DNA of 13,841 nt. Origin: Geothermovivens sp964644845. Its GTDB lineage: Bacteria > Zhuqueibacterota > Zhuqueibacteria > Oleimicrobiales > Geothermoviventaceae. Positions 7,602 to 13,841 of this stretch are shown in pieces. Where the stretch lies: the NCBI GenBank assembly GCA_964644845.1, contig CAZXXS010000026.1:1-13841 (forward strand), given 5' to 3'. The stretch's first letter is position 1. Every line of letters starts with the position of its first letter. A program made the translations under genes and the position numbers. A model generated the notes under the pieces. That model had not been told where the DNA came from. It saw only the letters and a list, made by a program, of their open reading frames with translations, and did not search any database.

Positions 7602-8366
7602 ATGGCAAAACAACCGGATCTCGAGATTCGAGATTTGCACGTCAACATCGAGGGTAAGCGCATTCTCCGAGGCATTGACTTGGAGATCAATCGAGGCGAA
7701 GTTCATGCCCTGATGGGACCGAACGGCTCGGGCAAGAGCACGCTGGCAAACGTACTGATGGGACATCCGGCGTACGCGATTGAGAAGGGTGAGATCCGTT
7801 TCCTTGGTCAGGTCATCAACGATCTTCCTCCGAATGAACGCGCCAAGATGGGACTTTTCCTTGCTTTTCAGCAACCGAGCGAAGTTCCCGGTGTGACGGT
7901 GTCTAACTTTTTGCGGACAGCAGTGAATGCTGTACGCGAGGAACCGGTTTCACCGCTACAGTTTTACCGGTTGTTGCACCAGGAACTCGAGCGTCTGGAA
8001 ATGGACCCGTCGTTTTCGGACCGCTACCTGAACGAGGGTTTTTCGGGTGGCGAAAAGAAGCGAAACGAAATTCTGCAGATGTCCATTCTGAAGCCGAAGA
8101 TCGCGATTCTCGATGAGATTGACTCGGGCCTTGACATTGATGCCCTTCGTGTCGTTGCTAACGGGGTCAAGAAGCTTGTGGGACCCGAGCTGGGAGTGCT
8201 CGTCATCACGCACTACCACAGGATTCTGGAGTACCTGAAGCCGGACCACGTGCACGTTCTCGTGCAGGGGCGCGTCGTCCGTTCGGGTGGTCCGGAGTTG
8301 GCCAAGGAGCTGGAGAAAACCGGCTACGAGGCGTTTCGAACGGAGAATCTGGCTGCGGAGGCTTAG
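7602..8366 (+). CDS. sufC: SufC, ATPase of the SufBCD iron-sulfur scaffold
   Basis: ABC-type ATPase that powers conformational change of the SufBCD complex during Fe-S cluster assembly in the cytoplasm. It is not a transporter; no membrane segment is encoded. The 254 residues are the usual length. Walker A is GPNGSGKS (39-46), the Q-loop is at FQQPSEVPG (89-97), and the SufC-type signature is GFSGGEKKRNE (146-156). Walker B is IAILDEIDSGLDID (167-180) with Asp171 and Glu172, and the switch histidine is His204 in VITHYHRIL. It begins the operon; the ATG at 7602 has GAGGTG 4 nt upstream. Only 3 nt separate it from sufB, whose RBS lies in the sufC 3' end. Confidence 0.97.
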   Translation: MAKQPDLEIRDLHVNIEGKRILRGIDLEINRGEVHALMGPNGSGKSTLANVLMGHPAYAIEKGEIRFLGQVINDLPPNERAKMGLFLAFQQPSEVPGVTVSNFLRTAVNAVREEPVSPLQFYRLLHQELERLEMDPSFSDRYLNEGFSGGEKKRNEILQMSILKPKIAILDEIDSGLDIDALRVVANGVKKLVGPELGVLVITHYHRILEYLKPDHVHVLVQGRVVRSGGPELAKELEKTGYEAFRTENLAAEA

Positions 8367-8369
8367 GAG

Positions 8370-9776
8370 ATGCGAGATCCCAGGATTGCGGACATCCCGA
8401 TTGAGGAGTACAAGTACGGGTTTCACGAGCCCGAAAACTACGCTTACAAGTCGCCTCGTGGTCTCTCGCGGAAGCGAGTGGCAGAGATCTCGGAAATGAA
8501 GGGCGAGCCGAACTGGATGCGGGACTTTCGCCTTCACGCTTACGACCTCTTCATCCGTAAACCGATGCCAAACTGGGGTCCGGATCTCAGCGAAATCGAT
8601 TTTGATGCGATTCACTACTACGTTCGCCCCACGGACCGTCCTCAGCGCTCGTGGGACGATCTGCCGGACGAGATCCGCCGCACGTTTGACCGGCTCGGTA
8701 TTCCCGAGGCGGAGAAGAAATTCTTGGCCGGCGTCGGTGCGCAGTACGAATCCGAGATGGTCTACCACAGCCTGCAGAAGAGCTTGGCGGAGAAAGGGGT
8801 TGTTTTCCTGGACATGGATTCCGCGCTGCGTGAGTACCCGGAGCTGGTTCGGGAGTACTTTGGCACGGTGGTCCCGGCCGGGGACAACAAATTCGCTGCG
8901 TTGAACAGCGCCGTTTGGAGCGGTGGGAGTTTCATCTACGTGCCCAAAGGAGTGCATGTGGAGATTCCTCTGCAAGCCTATTTTCGGATCAACACGGCAG
9001 CAATGGGGCAGTTCGAGCGGACGCTGATCATTGCAGACGAGGGCAGCTACGTGCATTACCTGGAGGGATGTACGGCTCCGATTTATTCGGAGGACTCGCT
9101 GCACGCGGCGGTGGTTGAAATTGTTGTGAAAAGAGGGGCCAGGGTGCGCTACAGCACGGTCCAGAACTGGTCTCAAAACGTGTACAATCTCGTCACCAAA
9201 CGAGCTGTGGCTCACGAGGACGCGGTCATGGAGTGGGTGGACGGCAACATCGGCAGCAAGGTGACCATGAAGTACCCCGCGGTGATTCTCCGGGGTCGTG
9301 GTGCGCGGGGCGAAATCCTTTCGGTAGCCCTCGCGGGTAAGGGGCAGCATCTCGACGCCGGGGCCAAGGTGATTCATCTCGCTCCGGACACGTCGTCGAA
9401 CATCGTGTCGAAATCCATCAGCCACAGCGGTGGACGCAGCAGCTACAGAGGCCTGGTTCAGGTAAAGAAAAAGGCTCGGGGTGTCAAGAGCGGTGTACGG
9501 TGCGACGCTCTGATCCTGGACGAGAGGTCGCGGTCGGACACCTACCCAATCATCGATGTCCACGAGCCTGACGCGAGCGTGGGCCACGAAGCGACCGTGT
9601 CGCGAATTGGCGAAGAGCAGCTTTTCTACTTGATGAGCCGGGGTTTGACCGAGCCGGAGGCAACGGCTTTGGTGGTCAGGGGATTCATCGAACCGGTGGT
9701 GAAAGAGCTTCCGATGGAGTACGCGGTGGAGCTGAATCGACTGATTGAACTTCAGATGGATGGTTCGGTGGGCTGA
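8370..9776 (+). CDS. sufB: SufB, core scaffold of the SufBCD complex
   Basis: Scaffold subunit on which the nascent Fe-S cluster is built, partnered by SufD and SufC. The 468 residues are full length. Residues corresponding to the E. coli sulfur-transfer and cluster-assembly site are present: Cys234 in LEGCTAP (E. coli Cys254) and Cys378 in VRCDALI (E. coli Cys405). His406-Glu407 in VGHEATVSRIGEEQLFYL matches E. coli His433-Glu434. The N-terminal YKYGFHEPENYAYKSPRGLS motif is typical. The ATG at 8370 has GGAGG at 8357-8361. It is tightly coupled to sufC but separated from sufD by 133 nt carrying a terminator-like structure. Confidence 0.97.
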   Translation: MRDPRIADIPIEEYKYGFHEPENYAYKSPRGLSRKRVAEISEMKGEPNWMRDFRLHAYDLFIRKPMPNWGPDLSEIDFDAIHYYVRPTDRPQRSWDDLPDEIRRTFDRLGIPEAEKKFLAGVGAQYESEMVYHSLQKSLAEKGVVFLDMDSALREYPELVREYFGTVVPAGDNKFAALNSAVWSGGSFIYVPKGVHVEIPLQAYFRINTAAMGQFERTLIIADEGSYVHYLEGCTAPIYSEDSLHAAVVEIVVKRGARVRYSTVQNWSQNVYNLVTKRAVAHEDAVMEWVDGNIGSKVTMKYPAVILRGRGARGEILSVALAGKGQHLDAGAKVIHLAPDTSSNIVSKSISHSGGRSSYRGLVQVKKKARGVKSGVRCDALILDERSRSDTYPIIDVHEPDASVGHEATVSRIGEEQLFYLMSRGLTEPEATALVVRGFIEPVVKELPMEYAVELNRLIELQMDGSVG

Positions 9777-9793
9777 AGCAGGCCCACCGGCTT

Positions 9794-9836
9794 CCGGACG
9801 GCTGTTCGGGCAGGGGTTTTGCGTTTTGGGTTTTTT
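9794..9836 (+). terminator. Terminator-like hairpin with T-runs between sufB and sufD
   Basis: CCGGAC-ggct-GTTCGG (9794-9809) makes a 6-bp stem with one G-T pair and a 4-nt loop. T-runs follow at 9817-9820, 9824-9827 and 9831-9836 (six T). The 7-bp arms GGCCCAC (9781-9787) and GTGGGCC (9847-9853) bracket it, and a second small hairpin, GTGCCC-ctgt-GGGCGC (9874-9889), sits just before the sufD RBS. The first T-run is 7 nt past the stem, so a partial terminator or attenuator is likelier than a full one. Confidence 0.4.
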
Positions 9837-9909
9837 CGGCGCAGCAGTGGGCCATTCTGAGAACACTGTCGGAGTGCCCCTGTGGGCGCCTTGAGGTTTG
9901 GAGGAGAAA

Positions 9910-11193
9910 ATGATTGAAACGGTGGCAACTCTGGATCGGAGAGCCTTGTTGCACGAGTCGGAGGAACGGTTGGAACCGGCCTGGTTGAGATCGTTGAGGC
10001 GCGAGGCGCTGGGGTTGTTCGAGAAACAATCGTGGCCCGAGCGAACCAACGAGAACTGGCGTTTCACGGACTACCGGCGCCTTGTGCCTGAAACTCTCGG
10101 CGGAGAAGCGACGGTGATCGCTGTGCCGGCTGCACCGGAGGTGGACTTGAGTGGAGTTGTGCGGAAGCTGGAGCCCGGTGCCTCGTCGACGGGCTCCTTG
10201 GGTTCGGTTGAAGTTTCGCCGTTCCTGGAAGCGGTTCGCACGGAGGAGGTCTCCCTGCGCCGTTTCCTGGAAGAGACTGAGGCGCACGTCGTCGACCGTT
10301 TCGACAGTCTCGCTCTGGCGAGCTTCGATGAAGGCGTCTTCTTGCAAGTGAAGGACGGCAGTCAGGTGGACCCGCCGGTGGCAGTTCGCCTCGAGCCGCG
10401 ATTGGGCCCAGATGGCTGGCAAAGTACCTTGTCTTACATTTCGCTCGGTGCGCACTCGAAAGGCAGTCTTGTCGTGGACTTCCCCCCTTCGAAAGGCGGC
10501 AGGGTCACGTGCGGCTCAGATCACCTTCACGTGGAGGTGGGTGACGGCGCCGACTGGGACATCCTCTTCCTGCAGCGTCTGAGTGGTGCGGACAACCGCC
10601 TACAACGTTTGCGTCTGAGCGTGGGGAGCGGGTCTCACGTGCGTCTGTTCCGGCTGGACTGGGGCGGTGCTGTTGTGAAGACAGAGGCGCGTTTGGTTTT
10701 CAGGGGTACGGCAAGCGAACTCGAGTGGCGGGGCGCGTACCTGCTCAGCGGCGATCAGCGCTTCGAACTGAACACGCTGCAGGATCACGTGGTTGGCGAC
10801 GACGTTTCGAACCTGCTGGTGAAAGGGGTTCTGGGCCAGCGGGCGCACGCGGTGTACCGTGGCCTGATTCGGATTCTCCCCGGTGCTCAGCGTTCGAACG
10901 CCTACCAGGCCAACAAGAACCTGCTGTTGAGCGCGAATGCGCACGTGCATTCGATTCCGATGCTGGAGATTGAGGCTAACGACGTTCGCTGTAGTCACGG
11001 ATCAGCTTCCGGGCCGATCGACTCTGATCAGGTCTTCTACTTGCAGAGTCGGGGTTTGCCCGAAGCCGAAGCACGTCGGATGATCATCAAAGGCTTTGTG
11101 GGGGAATTGTTAGACGGCGGGATGCAAGAACCGCTCAGAAATGCCCTGGAGGGTCCCGTTGAGGCCCGTGTTGATCAACTGCTACTGGATTAG
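9910..11193 (+). CDS. sufD: SufD, scaffold subunit of the SufBCD complex
   Basis: Paralogue of SufB that forms the SufB-SufD heterodimer on the SufC ATPases and helps bring iron and sulfur together. The 427-residue product starts after a strong GGAGGAG (9900-9906), so ATG 9910 is preferred to the in-frame TTG 9898 that lies before that RBS. The N-terminal part has PERTNENWRFTDYR, the usual SufD helical entry motif. The beta-helix core ends in VRCSHGSASGPIDSDQVFYL, where Cys361 and His363 match the conserved Cys358/His360 of E. coli SufD. The C-terminal helical part has MIIKGFVGELL. The stop codon is directly followed by the GTG of the Rieske gene. Confidence 0.95.
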   Translation: MIETVATLDRRALLHESEERLEPAWLRSLRREALGLFEKQSWPERTNENWRFTDYRRLVPETLGGEATVIAVPAAPEVDLSGVVRKLEPGASSTGSLGSVEVSPFLEAVRTEEVSLRRFLEETEAHVVDRFDSLALASFDEGVFLQVKDGSQVDPPVAVRLEPRLGPDGWQSTLSYISLGAHSKGSLVVDFPPSKGGRVTCGSDHLHVEVGDGADWDILFLQRLSGADNRLQRLRLSVGSGSHVRLFRLDWGGAVVKTEARLVFRGTASELEWRGAYLLSGDQRFELNTLQDHVVGDDVSNLLVKGVLGQRAHAVYRGLIRILPGAQRSNAYQANKNLLLSANAHVHSIPMLEIEANDVRCSHGSASGPIDSDQVFYLQSRGLPEAEARRMIIKGFVGELLDGGMQEPLRNALEGPVEARVDQLLLD

Positions 11194-11523
11194 GTGGCAA
11201 GCAGTGTTCGGAACTGTGGGTCACAGCATTGTTTCTGGGCGAACTTCCGGAAGGAAAATGACCGGTTGCGAAGAGAATGCGCAATCAAAGAATTGCTTTC
11301 GTCCGGGTTAGCGGCGAGCCCTTCGGCTTTTGAGGGCGTTTGCGCACACCAAGTTGCCTGGATGTCGGAGGGCTGTACGCTGGATCGCGAGATGAAGTGC
11401 CCGTTGCACGGTGCTCGGTTCGACTTAAGGGCTGGAGGGACGAAGGGCTTGTCCGGCACTGGCCCCATCAGAACTTTCCAAATCCGCATGGTTGACGACA
11501 AAACTGAGGTGGAACGTCGGTGA
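11194..11523 (+). CDS. Rieske-type [2Fe-2S] protein of the SUF operon; N-terminal half appears frame-shifted
   Basis: Small Rieske ferredoxin-like protein, 109 residues as read. The cluster-binding half is intact: Cys-x-His in GVCAHQVAWMSEG (about residues 48-60) and CPLHGARFDL (about 69-78) give the two Cys and two His ligands. Such proteins sit in SUF operons of several phyla, where electron supply is the usual guess. The first 46 residues as read do not look like a Rieske domain. The expected strands (LGELPEGK, then RIAFVRVSGEPFGF) are encoded at 11235-11258 and 11289-11330 in another frame, which has a TGA at 11259 and rejoins at a run of four T at 11328-11331. Either two compensating indels changed this segment, the gene is decaying, or the sequence has errors. 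The GTG start abuts the sufD stop; the TGA overlaps sufS. Confidence 0.75.
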   Translation: MASSVRNCGSQHCFWANFRKENDRLRRECAIKELLSSGLAASPSAFEGVCAHQVAWMSEGCTLDREMKCPLHGARFDLRAGGTKGLSGTGPIRTFQIRMVDDKTEVERR

Positions 11524-12779
11524 TTTCTGAACCAGTTTCTGACGGTGACTGTGCACGTTTGTTACCCGTCGACACGTTGCGGAAAGCGTTCCCGATCTTC
11601 AGCTCGCCTGAATGGCGCGGGCTTGTTTACCTCGATAACGCGGCAACAACGCAACGTCCGCAGCGCGTACTGGACGCGGTGCTGGCTTACTACGCCGACT
11701 CGAACGCGAATGTGCACCGAGGAGCGTACGCGTTAAGCCAAAAATCCACTGAGTTGTACGAGGAAGCGCGGAGGATTGTGGGGAGATTTGTAGGGGTCGG
11801 GAACACGAGACAGGTGGTGTTCACGAAAAGCACTACTGAGGCGCTTAACCTGGTGGCGTACGCGTGGGCCTCGCCGCGTATCCAGCCCGGGCAGCAGATT
11901 CTGGTCTCGCAAATGGAACACCACAGCAACTTGGTTCCCTGGCAGGCCCTGGCCAAACGGGCCCATGCCAAACTTGCTTACGTCCAGGTGGACGACTCCG
12001 GGCGACTTGACCTGGACGACCTGCGAGAAAAACTGCGGAGACCGACCTTGCTTGTGGCAATTACGCAGGCTTCGAATGTCCTTGGCACGCTGAATCCAAT
12101 TGCAGAAATTGCAAGAATGGTGAAGGAGGCTGGAGCGGCTCTGGCTGTGGACGGAGCTCAGAGTGTCCCACACGTGCGGGTGAATTTCGTGGACCTTGGC
12201 TGTGATTTTCTCGCATTCTCCGGACACAAGATGCTTGGACCGATGGGCGTCGGCGTCCTGGTAGCGAGGGAGGACCGGCTTAGGGAGGCTGAGCCTTTTC
12301 TCTACGGCGGGGACATGATTGCCACGGTGGACTGGTACGACAGCACGTGGAATGATCTACCCTGGAAATTCGAAGCGGGTACGCCGAATGTGGCTGGAGC
12401 CGTTGGGCTCGCGGAAGCAGTCCGTTTTCTGGAAGAACTCGGTGTGGAGCGGGTTGCGGAGCACGACCGCGCTCTCACGGCACAAGCGTACGAGGGCTTG
12501 ATGCAGGTTGACGGTGTGCGCATCTTTGGACCGCCCCCGGACGAGCGCGTCGGTCTTGTTGCGTTTGACGTCGAGGGGGTACACCCACACGACCTGGCTA
12601 CATTCCTGGATGCCAGGGGCGTCGCCATTCGGGCAGGCCACCACTGTGCAGAGCCATTGATGAAACGGCTGGGTGTGGTCGCGACGGCGCGAGCGAGCTT
12701 CTACGTGTACAACAGCCCCGATGACGTGCAGGCCCTGATCGAGGCTGTGAAAGCAGCAAAGGAGTTCTTTTCACCATGA
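11520..12779 (+). CDS. sufS: SufS, cysteine desulfurase (type II)
   Basis: PLP enzyme that takes sulfur from L-cysteine as a persulfide and passes it to SufU for Fe-S assembly. The 419 residues are full length. YLDNAATTQRPQRV (37-50) and NANVHRGAYALSQKST (62-77) open the fold. The cofactor site has EHHSN (133-137, His135 stacking on PLP), VDGAQSVPH (210-218, Asp211) and the Schiff-base Lys237 in FSGHKMLGP. The active-site Cys376 is in RAGHHCAEP, the form typical of SufS rather than IscS. The GTG start overlaps the Rieske stop (GTGA) and has GAGGTGG 7 nt before it. The stop overlaps sufU (ATGA). Coupling to sufU supports direct transfer between the two products. Confidence 0.96.
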   Translation: MISEPVSDGDCARLLPVDTLRKAFPIFSSPEWRGLVYLDNAATTQRPQRVLDAVLAYYADSNANVHRGAYALSQKSTELYEEARRIVGRFVGVGNTRQVVFTKSTTEALNLVAYAWASPRIQPGQQILVSQMEHHSNLVPWQALAKRAHAKLAYVQVDDSGRLDLDDLREKLRRPTLLVAITQASNVLGTLNPIAEIARMVKEAGAALAVDGAQSVPHVRVNFVDLGCDFLAFSGHKMLGPMGVGVLVAREDRLREAEPFLYGGDMIATVDWYDSTWNDLPWKFEAGTPNVAGAVGLAEAVRFLEELGVERVAEHDRALTAQAYEGLMQVDGVRIFGPPPDERVGLVAFDVEGVHPHDLATFLDARGVAIRAGHHCAEPLMKRLGVVATARASFYVYNSPDDVQALIEAVKAAKEFFSP

Positions 12780-13228
12780 ATCTCGAGGAGCTGTACCAGG
12801 AGATCCTTCTGGATCACTACCGGCGTCCGAGAAATTTTGGTGTACTCGAGGATGCTGATGTGCTCGAACACGGGGTAAATCCGCTGTGCGGCGACGAGAT
12901 CCGGATCAGCTTCAAGGTTGAGAACGGGCGGGTAGCTGATGTGCGATTTGAGGGGAAGGGCTGCTCGATCAGCAAGGCGTCGGCCTCGATGATGACTGAG
13001 GCGGTGCGCGGAAAAAGCCTGGACGAGATCCGTCAGTTCGCAAACGAGATTGAAAAAGTGCTGAAGGGTGAGATGGAAGGAGACTCGGAACGGCTTGGTG
13101 ATCTCGAGGCCCTGAAAGGTGTTAGCAAATTCCCGGTGCGGATCAAATGCGCCTTGCTGGCCTGGAAGGTCCTGGAGCAGGGTCTCGAACGGGTGGAGGG
13201 TGAGGGGAGAGGAGAGGGCCCTACGTAA
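12776..13228 (+). CDS. sufU: SufU, zinc-dependent sulfur-transfer partner of SufS
   Basis: Accepts persulfide sulfur from SufS and hands it to the SufBCD scaffold. The 150 residues fit SufU. Zinc/sulfur residues are Cys38 and Asp40 in NPLCGDEI, Cys63 in GKGCSISKAS and Cys125 in RIKCALLAW. The stretch between the second and third motifs (ESDS-like region about 95-118, GEMEGDSERLGDLEALKGV) is the insertion that separates SufU from IscU. The final residues (EGEGRGEGPT) are a non-conserved tail. The ATG overlaps the sufS stop. It is the last recognisable gene of the operon. A sufT (DUF59) gene, often next in such operons, is absent here; a transposase follows instead. Confidence 0.95.
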   Translation: MNLEELYQEILLDHYRRPRNFGVLEDADVLEHGVNPLCGDEIRISFKVENGRVADVRFEGKGCSISKASASMMTEAVRGKSLDEIRQFANEIEKVLKGEMEGDSERLGDLEALKGVSKFPVRIKCALLAWKVLEQGLERVEGEGRGEGPT

Positions 13229-13320
13229 GTGGGCTTGCAGGTCGTTCGAGGCCGTACTGGCTCTGTGGTTTACTGGACAGGGAATGCTTGGTCGGGAAAC
13301 AGAAGAGTGCACTGAGGGGA

Positions 13321-13332
13321 TTCCGCGCGGAA
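13321..13332. repeat. Perfect 12-bp palindrome downstream of sufU
   Basis: TTCCGCGCGGAA, in the 235-nt gap between sufU and the transposase. No T-run follows. It could be a protein-binding site or part of the insertion-sequence left end. The rest of this gap shows no gene. Confidence 0.4.
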
Positions 13333-13389
13333 GGAAAACACCGTTCTCTCCGTGGAGGATGCGTCTTTAAACCCGGTCGAAAAGTCGCT

Positions 13390-13418
13390 TGTCTGCTTTC
13401 TGTTTCTGTGGTATGTTT
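13390..13418 (+). promoter_or_regulatory. Possible promoter of the transposase
   Basis: TTGTCT (13390-13395), a 17-nt spacer and TATGTT (13413-13418), about 45 nt before the transposase ATG. Both boxes match the consensus only in part. It would place the left end of the insertion sequence upstream of about 13390. Confidence 0.35.
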
Positions 13419-13463
13419 TGGCTGGCTGCGAGATGTAGGTAGGAGCAACGTCGGAGCCAGCCC

Positions 13464-13841
13464 ATGCTTAATCCTTGTAGATCGGAAAGGGATCTTTTCA
13501 GCGCAGCCAGGCAGTTTGTCCACATCGTGGGCGAGGATTCGTTCTACATGTTCCTGGCCAAACACGGTCACAGGTTCATTCGGGACGAGGACTTCGCCGA
13601 TTTTTACCATCCCACCGAGGGACGTCTCAGCGTGCCGCCCTCGCTTCTGATGCGCACGTTGCTCCTGCAGATGTACGACCGGGTGACCGACGAGGAAGCC
13701 ACGCGCCGGGTGCGCACCGATCTGTCCTGGAAGGCGGCGCTGGACATTGCTTCGGAGGAGGTTCCGTTCACGGCCAAGAGCACCCTTGTGCTTTTCCGGG
13801 CCAAGCTCCTGGCCTCGGGCAGGGCCAGGGATCGGGTTATG
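13464..13841 (+). CDS. IS1182/IS5-like transposase, N-terminal part (runs off window)
   Basis: The frame is open for 126 codons to the window end, with no stop. The N-terminal DUF772/InsH-type domain is visible: FADFYHPTEGRLSVPPSLL (44-62), LLLQMYDRVTDEEATRRVR (66-84), then DLSWKAALDI (86-95) and STLVLFRAKLL (106-116). These match the N-terminal helical domain of DDE transposases of the IS1182 group. The catalytic Asp residues would lie beyond the window. The ATG at 13464 has GGAG at 13453-13456, 7 nt upstream. Whether the element is complete or active cannot be judged. Its insertion after sufU suggests the end of the SUF operon was a tolerated target. Confidence 0.85.
   Translation, partial: MLNPCRSERDLFSAARQFVHIVGEDSFYMFLAKHGHRFIRDEDFADFYHPTEGRLSVPPSLLMRTLLLQMYDRVTDEEATRRVRTDLSWKAALDIASEEVPFTAKSTLVLFRAKLLASGRARDRVM

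Larger units (their letters stand above)
13229..13841 (+). mobile_element. Left part of an insertion sequence (boundary uncertain)
   Basis: The transposase start and its probable promoter show that an insertion sequence begins somewhere between the sufU stop and about 13390 and continues past the window. No terminal inverted repeat can be identified because the right end is missing. Confidence 0.5.

Noticed and set aside
7956..10067. 703-codon open frame on the minus strand opposite sufC, sufB and the start of sufD
   Set aside because: It lies antisense to well-supported suf genes, has no recognisable domain, is rich in Arg/His/Leu as shadows of GC-rich genes are, and has no good RBS.
1..13841. 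CRISPR array, tRNA or rRNA genes
   Set aside because: No regularly spaced repeat series was found, and no tRNA-like T-arm or acceptor pairing or rRNA sequence was recognised in either long gap.

Overview
This window looks like the chromosome of a moderately GC-rich, free-living bacterium. The phylum cannot be fixed from the sequence. Three things point away from typical Proteobacteria and toward a Gram-positive, Chloroflexota, Armatimonadota or similar lineage. The iron-sulfur operon is SUF type with sufU instead of sufE/iscU. Methionine is made through MetX plus MetY. The aspartate-semialdehyde dehydrogenase resembles the archaeal/fungal subfamily. An exported Sec-type glycosidase shows that the cell uses external plant-type or exopolysaccharide sugars.

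Region 1 (1-4415, + strand) is an aspartate-family amino-acid operon: the end of metY, then metX, lysC and asd. All junctions overlap (ATGA, TGATG, and 17 nt), so the genes are probably translationally coupled. LysC and Asd make aspartate semialdehyde. MetX and MetY turn homoserine into homocysteine. Homoserine dehydrogenase, the linking enzyme, is not in the window.

Region 2 (4416-7601) has a lone exported GH127 (DUF1680) beta-L-arabinofuranosidase-like gene on the minus strand, convergent with asd and divergent from the SUF operon. It is flanked by two long gaps (446 and 682 nt) with no convincing genes. The first gap holds short repeats. The second holds several hairpins and, at its right end, a good sigma70-type promoter for the SUF operon.

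Region 3 (7602-13228, + strand) is a SUF iron-sulfur assembly operon: sufC, sufB, sufD, a Rieske-type [2Fe-2S] protein, sufS and sufU. SufS and SufU supply sulfur and SufBCD is the scaffold. Two points stand out. There is a 133-nt gap with a terminator-like hairpin and T-runs between sufB and sufD. The Rieske gene also carries its conserved N-terminal half in a different reading frame from its cluster-binding half.

Region 4 (13229-13841) starts with about 235 nt of noncoding sequence, followed by the N-terminal part of an IS1182/DUF772-type transposase that runs off the window. No CRISPR array, tRNA or rRNA was seen. No clearly new multi-gene system was found; the most unusual signals are the split-frame Rieske gene and the sufB-sufD attenuator-like gap.
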